A DNA stretch of 60,374 nucleotides from UBA1181 sp045639525 (GTDB lineage Bacteria; Bacteroidota; Bacteroidia; Bacteroidales; Paludibacteraceae), in NCBI GenBank assembly GCA_045639525.1, contig JAZUDI010000023.1, positions 1 to 60,374 on the forward strand, read 5' to 3'. Of the stretch, positions 34,852 to 43,789 are shown one piece after another (position 1 is the stretch's first letter; every line of letters starts with the position of its first letter). The notes below the pieces were generated by a model, which worked only from the letters and a program-made list of their open reading frames with translations, was not told where the DNA came from and made no database searches. The position numbers were made by a program, and so were the translations under genes.

Positions 34852-36444
34852 CTCATCTGTGTCGTAAAGGCTCATGTGAGGATTCTTCTTTGGATAATCT
34901 ATCGTGTAGTGGAGTCCGCGGCTCTCCTTGCGTTGAGACGCTGCCTTGATAACCAAATATGCGGTGTTGATGATGTTTCTCAACTCGCAAATCTCCTTGG
35001 AAACCACCGATCTTTGGAATAGGTTCTCTGTCTCTCTGTAGAGGATTTCCAATCGGTCGTAAGCGCGTTTTAATCTCAAATTAGATCGTACGATACCCAC
35101 GTAGGCGTTCATGATCTGGTTCACCTCCTTTTCGCTCTGGGTGATGAGCACCATCTCCTCGTTGAGGGAAGTGCCTTCGTCGTTCCATTCAGGGATTTCT
35201 TCGTTCCATGAAAGCGCAGGCAAATACTTCAAAGCGTCTTTGGCGGCTGCGTCGGCGTAAACGACCGCCTCGATAAGTGAGTTGGAGGCCAAACGGTTGG
35301 CTCCGTGCAGACCTGTGCAAGAACACTCTCCTGCGGCGTATAGATTGTGGATGCTGGTTCTGGCGTTCAAATCCACCTTGATACCTCCGCATAAGTAGTG
35401 CGCCGCTGGTGCTACTGGAATGTAGTCCTTGGTGATGTCGATGCCGAGAGAGAGGCATTTGTTGTAGATGGTAGGGTATTCACGCTTGGTGGTCTCCGCA
35501 TCCTTGTGCGTCACATCCAAAAATACATGTTCGTCTCCCGTGACCTTCATCTCGTTGTCGATGGCGCGTGCCACAACATCTCTTGGCGCGAGGGATCCTC
35601 TTGAATCATATTTCTTCATAAAGGCTTCACCCTTTTTGTTGCGGAGAATGCCTCCGTATCCACGCATCGCCTCGGTGATGAGGAAGGATGGACGGTCGCC
35701 AGGGTGGTAAAGAGCGGTTGGGTGGAATTGAACAAACTCCATATCCTCAACCAAACCTTTCGCGCGGTATACCATAGAGATGCCATCTCCTGTCGCCACA
35801 GGCGGGTTGGTGGTGGTTTGGTAAATGTTTCCGATGCCGCCGGTCGCCATCATGGTGATCTTGGATAAGAAGGTGTGGACGTGGTTGGTACGAATATCCA
35901 ATACATAGGCGCCGTAGCACTCAATGTTCGGAGTGGTGTGCTTTACCAATTGGCCCAAGTGGTGTTGGGTGATGATTTCGATGGCGTAGTGCTCGTCGTA
36001 GATATCGATGTTCGGATGTTTTTTCACCGCTTCGATCAAACTGTCTTGAATCTCCTCGCCGGTATTGTCCTTGTGGTGGAGAATTCTGAAGTCGGAGTGG
36101 CCACCCTCTTTGTGAAGGTCATAATCTCCGCTTTCGTTCTTGTCGAAATCAACGCCCCAAGAGACCAATTGTTTGATTTGTTCGGGAGCGCCCTCCACTA
36201 CTTTGCGTACAACCGCCTCGTCGCAAATACCGTCGCCGGCGATCAATGTGTCCGTCACGTGGTGTTCGAACTCGTCCGTCTTTTTTGTCACGGATGCCAC
36301 GCCGCCTTGCGCGTAGTGGGTGTTGGCCTCGGCCATCTGTGTCTTGCAAAGAATCGCAACTTTGCCTTTGTGGGCTACCTTTAGCGCAAAACTCATTCCC
36401 GCGATGCCGGAACCGATCACCAAAAAGTCATATTTCTTTGTCAT
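34810..36444 (-). CDS. nadB: L-aspartate oxidase NadB
   Basis: 544 aa. FAD-binding 'VIGSGIAGMSFALKVA' (7-22), 'HYAQGGVA', the succinate-dehydrogenase-like active-site region 'RGSLAPRDVVARAID', and 'AAGECSCTGLHGANRLASN' near residue 370 identify NadB. It oxidises aspartate to iminoaspartate, the first step of NAD synthesis; in anaerobes fumarate can be the electron acceptor. Monocistronic here; nadA and nadC are not in the window. The 3' end overlaps the convergent zinc-ribbon gene. Confidence 0.95.
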   Translation of the reverse strand: MTKKYDFLVIGSGIAGMSFALKVAHKGKVAILCKTQMAEANTHYAQGGVASVTKKTDEFEHHVTDTLIAGDGICDEAVVRKVVEGAPEQIKQLVSWGVDFDKNESGDYDLHKEGGHSDFRILHHKDNTGEEIQDSLIEAVKKHPNIDIYDEHYAIEIITQHHLGQLVKHTTPNIECYGAYVLDIRTNHVHTFLSKITMMATGGIGNIYQTTTNPPVATGDGISMVYRAKGLVEDMEFVQFHPTALYHPGDRPSFLITEAMRGYGGILRNKKGEAFMKKYDSRGSLAPRDVVARAIDNEMKVTGDEHVFLDVTHKDAETTKREYPTIYNKCLSLGIDITKDYIPVAPAAHYLCGGIKVDLNARTSIHNLYAAGECSCTGLHGANRLASNSLIEAVVYADAAAKDALKYLPALSWNEEIPEWNDEGTSLNEEMVLITQSEKEVNQIMNAYVGIVRSNLRLKRAYDRLEILYRETENLFQRSVVSKEICELRNIINTAYLVIKAASQRKESRGLHYTIDYPKKNPHMSLYDTDELLRMEENNGNHKD

Positions 36445-36696
36445 GTTTATGTGTGTTTTTTTTGCTGTGGCCTCTTATTCCCTGTGGTGGAAAAAGAGTG
36501 TCGACACAACCATTGTTACTAATACTTCAATATCAATAGGAGCGTTTAACTCCCTTCTCTACTACAAATTTAATCTTCTTTCCACTCAAATCTTCAAAAT
36601 TTGCTTTTTTTTTCACAAGATTTTATATCTTTATCCTTTGAGATGGTTTTGGGTATGATTGGCCATCCATATTTATTAACATTTGAATTTAATAGC

Positions 36697-37191
36697 ATGA
36701 AGAAAGTAATAATGGGTATCGTCGCCGCTTTGATGTTGGCATCTTGTGTTTCACCTTCCGATTATTGTGATAAAGTGTCTCGTAATGTGGATGCCTCCAC
36801 CGCTGCTTTGAAGAGTATGACACAGGCGATTTCGCAACGAAACAAGGAGAACAGTGAGGAGATGAAGGAGAATCTACGCGCTACTTATACGACGAGTTAT
36901 AAGGAGATCCAGGACGCCTGGAAAACAATTCATAACATGTCGGATTTCCGTGGAGACGATGAGTTGAGGGCTGCGGCTGATGAGTATGTGGGTTTTTATG
37001 CCTCCTATTTCGAAAATCAGTTGAATGGGGTGGTGTCGATTCTCACCAAAGATAGTACCACATACGATGACACGGCGGAGTTGATGGAGTACATTTATGA
37101 ACTGAACGGTAAGGAGACCGAGTACAAGAGCAAGTACCAAAATAGCTTGATCAAATTCATGAAAAAAAATGAGTTGGCGGCTGGTTTGTAA
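36697..37191 (+). CDS. Small lipoprotein of unknown function
   Basis: 164 aa from the ATG at 36697, which gives the lipoprotein signal peptide with lipobox LASC (Cys 17 region); reading frames starting upstream lack any signal. The mature part is helical and acidic with a coiled-coil-like stretch ('ISQRNKENSEEMKENLRATY'). I do not recognise the family. It is followed 61 nt later by the nucleoside kinase gene. Confidence 0.75.
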   Translation: MKKVIMGIVAALMLASCVSPSDYCDKVSRNVDASTAALKSMTQAISQRNKENSEEMKENLRATYTTSYKEIQDAWKTIHNMSDFRGDDELRAAADEYVGFYASYFENQLNGVVSILTKDSTTYDDTAELMEYIYELNGKETEYKSKYQNSLIKFMKKNELAAGL

Positions 37192-37222
37192 TGGGCTGTG
37201 AACAGTGTAGAGATAGAATTGA

Positions 37223-37249
37223 TAATAGGTTGAATCAGTAATAGGTTGA
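37223..37249 (+). repeat. Direct repeat before the nucleoside kinase start
   Basis: TAATAGGTTGA occurs twice (37223-37233 and 37239-37249), 16 nt apart start to start, ending 3 nt before the start codon. The repeat covers the place of the ribosome-binding site. Confidence 0.7.
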
Positions 37250-37252
37250 GTT

Positions 37253-38920
37253 ATGTCTAATATGGTGGAAATATTTTGTGTGAATACACAATCAAAGCAT
37301 AGTTACCCGATGGGTACCAGTCTGTTGGATGTTTACAAGGATTTGAATCCCTCTCTGACGGGAAAACCCTTTGTGGCGCAAGTGAACAATGTGACACGTG
37401 ATTTGAAGTTTAAAATCTATAATCCTAAACGGATCGAGTTTCAAAGCAACAATGTCCCTGCGGGTATGCGTGCCTATGTGCGTTCCCTCTCCTTTGTCTT
37501 GTGTAAGGCGTTCTATACCCTTTTCCCCGGTGCGGAGATCCGTTTGGACCATCCGATTGCCAAGGGTTACTACTGCAAGTTGAAGGGGGTGAAACAACCT
37601 ATCGACAAAGATTTGACGGAGTGCGTTAAGCAAGAGATGCGTCGGATCATCGCCTCTGATTTCCCTTTTATCATGAAGATGATCCCTACGGAGGAGGCCA
37701 TCGCGGCGTTTGATAAGCGTGGCGCGGCTGATGTCTCCCTTTTGTTGAAGTCGTTGGGCGACCTCTATACCAAGGTCTATGAATTGGATGGTTTGATGGA
37801 TTGGTACATCGGTCCGTTGGCGCCATCCACCGGATATCTTGATATCTTTGATTTGACACCCTACAAGGATGGACTCTTCCTTCGTGTGCCGGACCGAAAA
37901 GATCCTTCCAAGTTGAGCGAGGAGGTGAACCAAGATAAACTCTTCGGAACATTCAGTGAACATACCGAGTGGAATGAGATCATGGGGGTCAGCAATGTGG
38001 GAAACATGAATATGCTGATCAAGAAGAAGAGCAATATGTCAAGTGTGATTAAGATTGCGGAGGCTTTGCAGGAGAAGAAGATCACACGAATCGCTGATGA
38101 GATCTGCGATCGCGGTTCTGTGAAGTTGGTGTTGGTATCGGGCCCCTCCTCTTCGGGTAAGACGACCTTCAGCAAGCGTTTGAGCGTCGCTCTGGCTGTG
38201 AACGGAAAACGTCCGACACCGCTCTCGATGGATGACTATTTCGTGCCGAGATCACAAACACCTCGCGACGAGAATGGCGATTATGACTTCGAGTCGTTGT
38301 ACGCAGTCGATTTGGACCTCTTCAACGACCATTTGACCAAGTTGTTGGCTGGCGAGGAGGTGGATCTTCCGACCTACAATTTTGAGACTGGTGGACGGGA
38401 ATTCCGCGGCAATAAGATTAAATTGAACGAGAACGATATTTTGGTGGTGGAGGGTATTCACGCCTTGAACCCGACGTTGACGGAGAAGATTCCTGCCGAC
38501 AGGAAGTTTAAGGTTTATGTCTCCGCATTGACTACCATCTCGTTCGATAACCATAACTGGATCCCTACGACCGACAACCGTTTGTTGCGCCGTATCATCC
38601 GTGATTACAAGTACAGAGGCTACTCTGCGGTTGATACCATCAGCCGTTGGCCTAAGGTGAACGCAGGTGAGGAGAAGTGGATTTATCCTTACCAAGAGAA
38701 TGCCGACGCGATGTTCAATTCCGCATTGATTTTCGAATTGAGCGTGTTGAAGAAATTCGCCGAGCCGATCCTTTCGGAGGTGCCTCAAAATTGCGTGGAG
38801 TATTCCGAGGTACATAGGTTACAGAATTTCTTGAAGTACTTCTCCCCAATTCAGGAGACTGAAATTCCGTTTACTTCGTTGTTGCGCGAATTCTTGGGCG
38901 GTAGTACATTCTCATATTAA
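37253..38920 (+). CDS. Nucleoside (uridine-type) kinase with TGS-like N-terminus
   Basis: 555 aa. The first ~200 residues resemble the TGS and second additional domain of threonyl-tRNA synthetase ('MVEIFCVNTQSKHSYPMGTSLLDV', 'HPIAKGYY'). The C-terminal half is a uridine kinase/phosphoribulokinase-type P-loop kinase with 'GPSSSGKTT' at 297-305, 'LSMDDYF' and 'VVEGIHALNP'. This long fused form is common in Bacteroidota and some Firmicutes and is annotated as uridine kinase-like; its true substrate is not established by sequence. A direct repeat precedes the start codon. Confidence 0.88.
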   Translation: MSNMVEIFCVNTQSKHSYPMGTSLLDVYKDLNPSLTGKPFVAQVNNVTRDLKFKIYNPKRIEFQSNNVPAGMRAYVRSLSFVLCKAFYTLFPGAEIRLDHPIAKGYYCKLKGVKQPIDKDLTECVKQEMRRIIASDFPFIMKMIPTEEAIAAFDKRGAADVSLLLKSLGDLYTKVYELDGLMDWYIGPLAPSTGYLDIFDLTPYKDGLFLRVPDRKDPSKLSEEVNQDKLFGTFSEHTEWNEIMGVSNVGNMNMLIKKKSNMSSVIKIAEALQEKKITRIADEICDRGSVKLVLVSGPSSSGKTTFSKRLSVALAVNGKRPTPLSMDDYFVPRSQTPRDENGDYDFESLYAVDLDLFNDHLTKLLAGEEVDLPTYNFETGGREFRGNKIKLNENDILVVEGIHALNPTLTEKIPADRKFKVYVSALTTISFDNHNWIPTTDNRLLRRIIRDYKYRGYSAVDTISRWPKVNAGEEKWIYPYQENADAMFNSALIFELSVLKKFAEPILSEVPQNCVEYSEVHRLQNFLKYFSPIQETEIPFTSLLREFLGGSTFSY

Positions 38921-38937
38921 TTAAAACATAAGACAGA

Positions 38938-39318
38938 ATGAAATCGATGCGTTTGAAACTCATATTGACAGCTTGCTTGCTCTCTGTGGCTTCGCTTTTG
39001 TCGGCGCAAACCGAACCTGCTGAATTTCCAGGCGGGAAGGGGGAATATATTAAATTCCTTCAAGCGAATATCTCCTATCCGCAAAAGGCGATGGATAATA
39101 ACGAGTCTGGACTGGTTTATGTCTCATTTGATGTGGAGGAGGATGGCTCAGTCACGGATGTGAAGGTGGACCAAAGTGTCTCTCCGAGCCTGGATGCGGA
39201 AGCGTTGCGGGTGATGAAGATGATGCCCAAGTGGACGCCTGCCACACAGGATGGAACGCCAGTGAAATCGAGAGTGACACGTATCATCACCTTTAAGATG
39301 TGGTTCCCCAAGAAGTAA
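38938..39318 (+). CDS. Secreted stand-alone TonB C-terminal domain protein
   Basis: 126 aa. A signal peptide ending at 'LLSAQ' (about 23) is followed directly by a TonB C-terminal domain ('EFPGGKGEYIKFLQANISYP', 'GLVYVSFDVEEDGSVTDVKV', 'RVTRIITFKM'). It lacks the membrane anchor and Pro-rich linker of true TonB, so it should be a free periplasmic protein. Role unknown; such small TonB-domain proteins are frequent in Bacteroidota. 17 nt after the kinase gene and ending at a strong terminator. Confidence 0.88.
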   Translation: MKSMRLKLILTACLLSVASLLSAQTEPAEFPGGKGEYIKFLQANISYPQKAMDNNESGLVYVSFDVEEDGSVTDVKVDQSVSPSLDAEALRVMKMMPKWTPATQDGTPVKSRVTRIITFKMWFPKK

Positions 39319-39339
39319 GTGATTACTTCGTGAAAATAC

Positions 39340-39372
39340 AGAGGCCCTGGATGTGTTCAGGGCCTCTTTTTT
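39340..39372. terminator. Terminator between the TonB-domain gene and dprA
   Basis: A 10-bp stem (39340-39349 with 39358-39367, 8-nt loop) with six T on the plus side. It ends the kinase/TonB-domain transcript. The dprA stop codon lies at its right edge, so it may also serve dprA, with a weaker U-tract. Confidence 0.9.
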
Positions 39373-40486
39373 ATCTTCCGATTGGCAGGTAATAGACGTT
39401 GCCGGGTGCGGTGCGGACAAGGTCGTCCATCTCCATTTCAAAGAGAAGGGATGATAGTCTGCCGAAGGGGATCTGTGTCTTCTTGACCAACTCGTTGATC
39501 TCCATCCTCTCCGCCAGTTGTAGGGCTTCGACGATGATCTTCTGCTCGCCAGACAACGCCATGAATTTAGAGAGGTTGATGGTGGGGTGGGTGGCTTTCG
39601 ATACATCCCAATTCATTAGTTTCTCGATCTCTTCCGCACTCTCCACCATAACGGCTTGGTGGCTTTTGATCAATTGGTTGCATCCAGCCGAGCAACTATC
39701 TCCGATGCGTCCTGGAATGGCGCAGACATCCCTGTTGTAGGAGTTGGCGAATTCTGCGGTGAAGAGCGCTCCTCCCTTCTCTCCGGATTCCACCACAAGA
39801 ATTACATCACTCAGCCCGGCAATGATCCGGTTGCGGGAGACGAAGTTTTTCTTGTCCACGAAACAGCCTGCGCGGTACTCGGTGACCATTCCTCCCTTCT
39901 CCATCATCTTCTCTGCCAGCGCCCTGTGTTGAGCGGGGTACATCAGGCCTAATCCGTGGCCGACCACACCGATGGTGGTGAGGCCTAACTCCAGGGCCTT
40001 CTTGTGCGCGCATCCGTCCACGCCGTGGGCTAAGCCGCTGATGACCAGTAAATCGGGGTATTTGTCCGCCAAGTCGGAGATGATCTCTTCACAAATCTCC
40101 TTCCCGTAGTTGGTCATTTTTCGTGTTCCCACGATGCCGATGGCGTGTTGGGTATTGAAGTCCATATTCCCCTTCGTGTAGAGGATAAAAGGGGCGTCGT
40201 TGCACTCCCGTAACCGCGACGGATATTCCTCGGAGGAGTAGGGGATCGCTCTCCCGCCTATCCGGGCGAGAAAATTCAACTCCTTTTCCGCCTTTTTTAA
40301 TAGAAGTGGATCTAGTAGGTTTTGTGCGGTTGTCTCCCCGATGTTGGGGATCGATTGCAACTCTTGTAATGTGTGGTTGAATACGTTGGCCTCCTCTCCC
40401 CATGCGGAGAGCAGATTCTTGATGGTGTGTATTCCGACACCTTTCGCCATAGTCAGTGCGATTTGGTACAATAACGGTGATTCCAT
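39371..40486 (-). CDS. dprA: DNA-processing protein DprA
   Basis: 371 aa from the ATG at 40486. The ATG at 40561 lies within the promoter and is rejected. An N-terminal helix-hairpin-helix-like domain ('GVGIHTIKNLL', 'IPNIGETTAQNLL'), the Rossmann-like DprA core ('AIGIVGTRKMTNYG', 'VISGLAHGVDGCAHK', 'SRNRIIAGLSD'), and a C-terminal winged helix are present. DprA loads RecA on incoming single-stranded DNA in natural transformation and also acts in other recombination. Other competence genes are not in the window. Divergent from rbfA through a shared palindromic promoter. Confidence 0.95.
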   Translation of the reverse strand: MESPLLYQIALTMAKGVGIHTIKNLLSAWGEEANVFNHTLQELQSIPNIGETTAQNLLDPLLLKKAEKELNFLARIGGRAIPYSSEEYPSRLRECNDAPFILYTKGNMDFNTQHAIGIVGTRKMTNYGKEICEEIISDLADKYPDLLVISGLAHGVDGCAHKKALELGLTTIGVVGHGLGLMYPAQHRALAEKMMEKGGMVTEYRAGCFVDKKNFVSRNRIIAGLSDVILVVESGEKGGALFTAEFANSYNRDVCAIPGRIGDSCSAGCNQLIKSHQAVMVESAEEIEKLMNWDVSKATHPTINLSKFMALSGEQKIIVEALQLAERMEINELVKKTQIPFGRLSSLLFEMEMDDLVRTAPGNVYYLPIGR

Positions 40487-40550
40487 AGGTTTAAAACAAA
40501 TAGATTTATATAGCACTCGCGTCTCCGTTTCCGTAGATGCTTTTTTTATG

Positions 40551-40566
40551 TATCTTTGCAAAGATA
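40551..40566. promoter_or_regulatory. Palindromic bidirectional -7 element (rbfA / dprA)
   Basis: TATCTTTGCAAAGATA is a perfect 16-bp palindrome made of two abutting TAnnTTTG boxes. The plus box (40551-40558) serves rbfA (ATG 40588); the minus box (40559-40566) serves dprA (ATG 40486). RNA polymerase can bind in only one direction at a time. Confidence 0.75.
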
Positions 40567-40587
40567 ATATTAAATGAGTAGTTTACG

Positions 40588-40932
40588 ATGGAATCAACAA
40601 GAAAAAACAAAATTGATAGATTGATCCAAAAGGAATTGGGCGATATATTTCAGAAATTCACCAAATCGCAGGGTGGCGTTTTGATCTCTGTCACTTCTGT
40701 CTCCGTGTCGGCGGATCTAAGTGTGGCGAGAGCCTATTTGAGCATCTTCCCTAACGATAAGCAATCGGAGATGCTGGAGATGATTCAAGGCGCGACCAAG
40801 TCGATTCGCCATGATTTGTCGCAACGTACCCGTTACCAGCTGCGTCAAGTGCCGGAGCTCCATTTCTTCTTGGACGACTCCTTGGATTATTTGGAAAATA
40901 TCGACCGCCTCTTGGGTTTGGATAAGAAATGA
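40588..40932 (+). CDS. rbfA: Ribosome-binding factor A
   Basis: 114 aa, normal length. The KH-like fold shows 'RLIQKELGDIFQKF', 'VSADLSVARAYLSIF' and 'RHDLSQRTRYQLRQVPELHFFLDDSL', the classic RbfA segments. It assists 30S maturation and cold adaptation. The stop codon overlaps the start of the permease gene (ATGA), so the two are translationally coupled. Confidence 0.95.
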   Translation: MESTRKNKIDRLIQKELGDIFQKFTKSQGGVLISVTSVSVSADLSVARAYLSIFPNDKQSEMLEMIQGATKSIRHDLSQRTRYQLRQVPELHFFLDDSLDYLENIDRLLGLDKK

Positions 40933-42155
40933 AACTGCCTCTGTTCTTCGCGCTAAGGTATCTTTTCTCGCACAAAGATCACAACGCCATTAATATCATC
41001 TCCGCGATTTGCGCCGGTGGTATTTGTGTGGCGACGCTTGCGCTCGTTTGTGTGCTGTCCGGGTACAACGGATTTCAGCAATTGATACGAGGACTTTACA
41101 ACTCGTTCGATCCTGATATCCAGATAACCTTGGTGGAGGGAAAGGTGTTCAATGTGAGCGATGAACGTGTGGCGAAGGTCAAATCGTTGGATTTCGTCCG
41201 CGAGGCCTGCGACATCATGGAGGAGAATGCGCTGATTCGCTCTAAGGAGCGTCAGACGATGGTGTCCGTGAAGGGTGTGACCGACGCGTATGCGCGGTTG
41301 ACGCATGTGCGTGACGTGATGCAGGCGGGAGCCTTCGTGATGCGGGAGGATGAGGACAACTATATGGTGATTGGTGGCGCGTTAGCCAACCAGATAGACG
41401 CCGGTTTGGGCTTTATGCGCCCATTGTCGCTCTATGCGCCCAAGCACGATGTGAAGGTGAATGTCGCCAATCCGGAGAAGGCCTTTTCCGAGGCGCAGCT
41501 CTTCTTGATCGGTATCTATGGCACCAACCAGTTGGAGATCGACTCTAAATACGCCTTTGTGGATATTGACTTTGCCCGTAATCTGTTTGGTTATGGAGCA
41601 GGGGATGTCACCTCATTGGAGTTGGCACTTGACGAAGAGGTGGATAAGGCGTATGCCCAACGGGTGATTACAGAGATCTTAGGTCCGTCATTTACGGTGA
41701 AGAACAAAGAGGAGCAGCATGAGGGCTTCTATCGGATGATGAAGATAGAGAAGTGGATCTCCTTCCTGATCCTCATCTTTATTTTATTGATTGCCGTATT
41801 CAATGTGATGGGCTCGCTTACGATGTTGATTTTGGAGAAACGGGCTGATATAGCTACCTTGCGCAACTTGGGTGCCACCCAAGGTTTTGTTCGTCAGGTA
41901 TTCCTGTTGGAGGGTTGGCTGATCTCCGTGTTCGGCACCTTGGTGGGTGTCTCGTTGGGCTTGTTGTTGTGTGGTTTACAGCAATGGTTCGGCATCATTA
42001 AATTGAATAGTGGAGGCGAGGGTGGTTTCGTGGTAGACGCCTATCCGATTTGTGTCAGGTGGAGCGATATCGTTTTGATTCTCCTCTCCTCCTTGTTGAT
42101 TGGGTTGTTGATCTCTTGGTTCCCGACCAAGTATATGGCGAAAAGCGAAAAGTAG
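40929..42155 (+). CDS. LolC/LolE-type ABC transporter permease
   Basis: 408 aa. An N-terminal membrane helix ('INIISAICAGGICVATLALV'), a large periplasmic domain (about 45-270), then three C-terminal helices typical of the FtsX/MacB permease fold ('LEKRADIATLRNLGATQGFVRQVFLLEGWLISVFG'). The N-terminus 'FFALRYLFSHK' matches LolC/E proteins that extract lipoproteins from the inner membrane. No ATPase is adjacent; LolD at 28707-29363 could supply it. Coupled to rbfA by a 4-nt overlap, followed by trkH after 28 nt. Confidence 0.88.
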   Translation: MKLPLFFALRYLFSHKDHNAINIISAICAGGICVATLALVCVLSGYNGFQQLIRGLYNSFDPDIQITLVEGKVFNVSDERVAKVKSLDFVREACDIMEENALIRSKERQTMVSVKGVTDAYARLTHVRDVMQAGAFVMREDEDNYMVIGGALANQIDAGLGFMRPLSLYAPKHDVKVNVANPEKAFSEAQLFLIGIYGTNQLEIDSKYAFVDIDFARNLFGYGAGDVTSLELALDEEVDKAYAQRVITEILGPSFTVKNKEEQHEGFYRMMKIEKWISFLILIFILLIAVFNVMGSLTMLILEKRADIATLRNLGATQGFVRQVFLLEGWLISVFGTLVGVSLGLLLCGLQQWFGIIKLNSGGEGGFVVDAYPICVRWSDIVLILLSSLLIGLLISWFPTKYMAKSEK

Positions 42156-42183
42156 CTTATGCCATAGGAATGATAGTGAAGTT

Positions 42184-43650
42184 ATGAAGAAAAAAGTATT
42201 TGGTGTACTCCTGTTCATGGAGACGGTGTTTTTGGTCCTCTCTCTCTTGGTGTCGTTGGCTTATTTCGAGGCCGATTGGAAGGCTTTGTTGATCTCTACC
42301 GCAATTACCGGCACTTGTGCGGTTTCGTTGTTTTTCCCCAATAGAAAGAATAAGGGGTCGTTGACGCGAAAGGATTGTTATATCATTATTGCCGGCGCAT
42401 GGGTGGTCTTCTCGCTTTTCGGTATGCTTCCGTTCCTATTGTATGGTACCACGGAGTCTTTGGCCGACGCCTTCTTCGAAACCATGTCGGGCTTTACCAC
42501 GACGGGAGCCTCTGTTTTGAATAATATCGATGAGCAGCCTCATGGCATCCTCTTTTGGCGAAGCACTATGCAGTGGATGGGTGGATTGGGTATTATGTTG
42601 TTCTCCATCGCTCTTTTGCCTTCGTTCAATAAGAATAACACGCAGTTGTTCGCTACGGAGGCCACCAGTGTCTCTCTGAAAAAGTTGCGTCCAAAGACGC
42701 AGGATGCGGCGCGGGGTATTTTGTTGATTTATGCGATTCTGACCTTCCTCTGCTTCCTCTTCTTCTGGATGGGACCTATGAATCTCTACGATGCGTTGTG
42801 CCACTCGATGACAACGGTCGGTACGGGTGGATTCAGTACGCACCAGGCCAACTTCGCCTATTTCAATTCTCCTTATTTGGAGTACATCTGCTGCCTTTTT
42901 ATGTTTTTGGCGGGTGTGAACTTTGCGCTCTATTACTTCGCGAGTGTGGGTGAGTGGCGTACTTTCCGTGTCAATGCGGAGCTGCATTGGTATGTGGTCG
43001 GTACGGTGGTGCTGGTGTTGCTGTTTTTCGTGCTATTGCTTGTTAATCCGACGGGTGACACCTCCGCGCAGATGCCTGTCGGCGTCGAGGCGAAATTCCG
43101 CGCCGCTCTTTTCCATGTGACCAGTATCTTTACCTCTTGTGGTTATCAGGGTACCTATTGCGACTATGTGGGATGGGGCGCTCCATTCTGGATTCCGACT
43201 GCGGTTATGATGTTGAGTGGCGCTTGCGCGGGATCCTCCAGTGGAGGTGTGAAACTGATCCGAATCATCATCGCTTTCAAGAACGCTCTCAACGAACTCC
43301 GCCTCCATTCCCACCCCAATGCGGTGTTGCCCTTGAAGGTGTCCGAAAGACCCATCACTATGGAGGCTGTGGAGCGTATTTTGGGCTTCTTCTTCATCTT
43401 TCTGATTATCTTCCTCTTTGGTACTTTTTTGCTGACGCTTAGTGGTCTGGATTTTGATTCGGCGATTGGCTCTTGCTTGACTGCGATCTCCAACAATGGT
43501 CCAGGATTTGGCATCACAGGTCCTGCCGCCAATTTCGCGGAGGTTTCAGACTTCGGCAAATGGATCCTCTCCATCTTGATGTTGATTGGACGTCTGGAGG
43601 TCTATACGATATTGTTGATGTTCACAGGCCATTTTTGGAAGTTGAGATAG
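42184..43650 (+). CDS. trkH: Potassium uptake protein TrkH
   Basis: 488 aa with about ten membrane helices. Selectivity-filter-like P-loops are visible: 'FTTTGASVL', 'MTTVGTGGFSTH', 'FTSCGYQGTY' and 'ISNNGPGFG', one per MPM repeat. TrkH/KtrB proteins form the K+ channel of Trk/Ktr systems and need a cytoplasmic RCK subunit (TrkA/KtrA), which is not next to it here. Last gene of the rbfA run before a long hairpin. Confidence 0.94.
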   Translation: MKKKVFGVLLFMETVFLVLSLLVSLAYFEADWKALLISTAITGTCAVSLFFPNRKNKGSLTRKDCYIIIAGAWVVFSLFGMLPFLLYGTTESLADAFFETMSGFTTTGASVLNNIDEQPHGILFWRSTMQWMGGLGIMLFSIALLPSFNKNNTQLFATEATSVSLKKLRPKTQDAARGILLIYAILTFLCFLFFWMGPMNLYDALCHSMTTVGTGGFSTHQANFAYFNSPYLEYICCLFMFLAGVNFALYYFASVGEWRTFRVNAELHWYVVGTVVLVLLFFVLLLVNPTGDTSAQMPVGVEAKFRAALFHVTSIFTSCGYQGTYCDYVGWGAPFWIPTAVMMLSGACAGSSSGGVKLIRIIIAFKNALNELRLHSHPNAVLPLKVSERPITMEAVERILGFFFIFLIIFLFGTFLLTLSGLDFDSAIGSCLTAISNNGPGFGITGPAANFAEVSDFGKWILSILMLIGRLEVYTILLMFTGHFWKLR

Positions 43651-43719
43651 AGGATGGGATAATACGACAAATATCCTTTCTGATACATCGCCAAGAATAT
43701 CGATCTGGATATATACGCA

Positions 43720-43750
43720 AAGGGCGGAAGAGTCATGATCTTCCGCCCTT
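43720..43750. terminator. Bidirectional terminator trkH / cellulase
   Basis: A 12-bp perfect stem with a 7-nt loop between the convergent trkH and cellulase genes. The tracts on either side are only moderately U-rich; stem strength makes termination likely in both directions. Confidence 0.75.
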
Positions 43751-43789
43751 GCTTGTTGTTTAACTGTTAAAATAATATTGTTTGATGCT

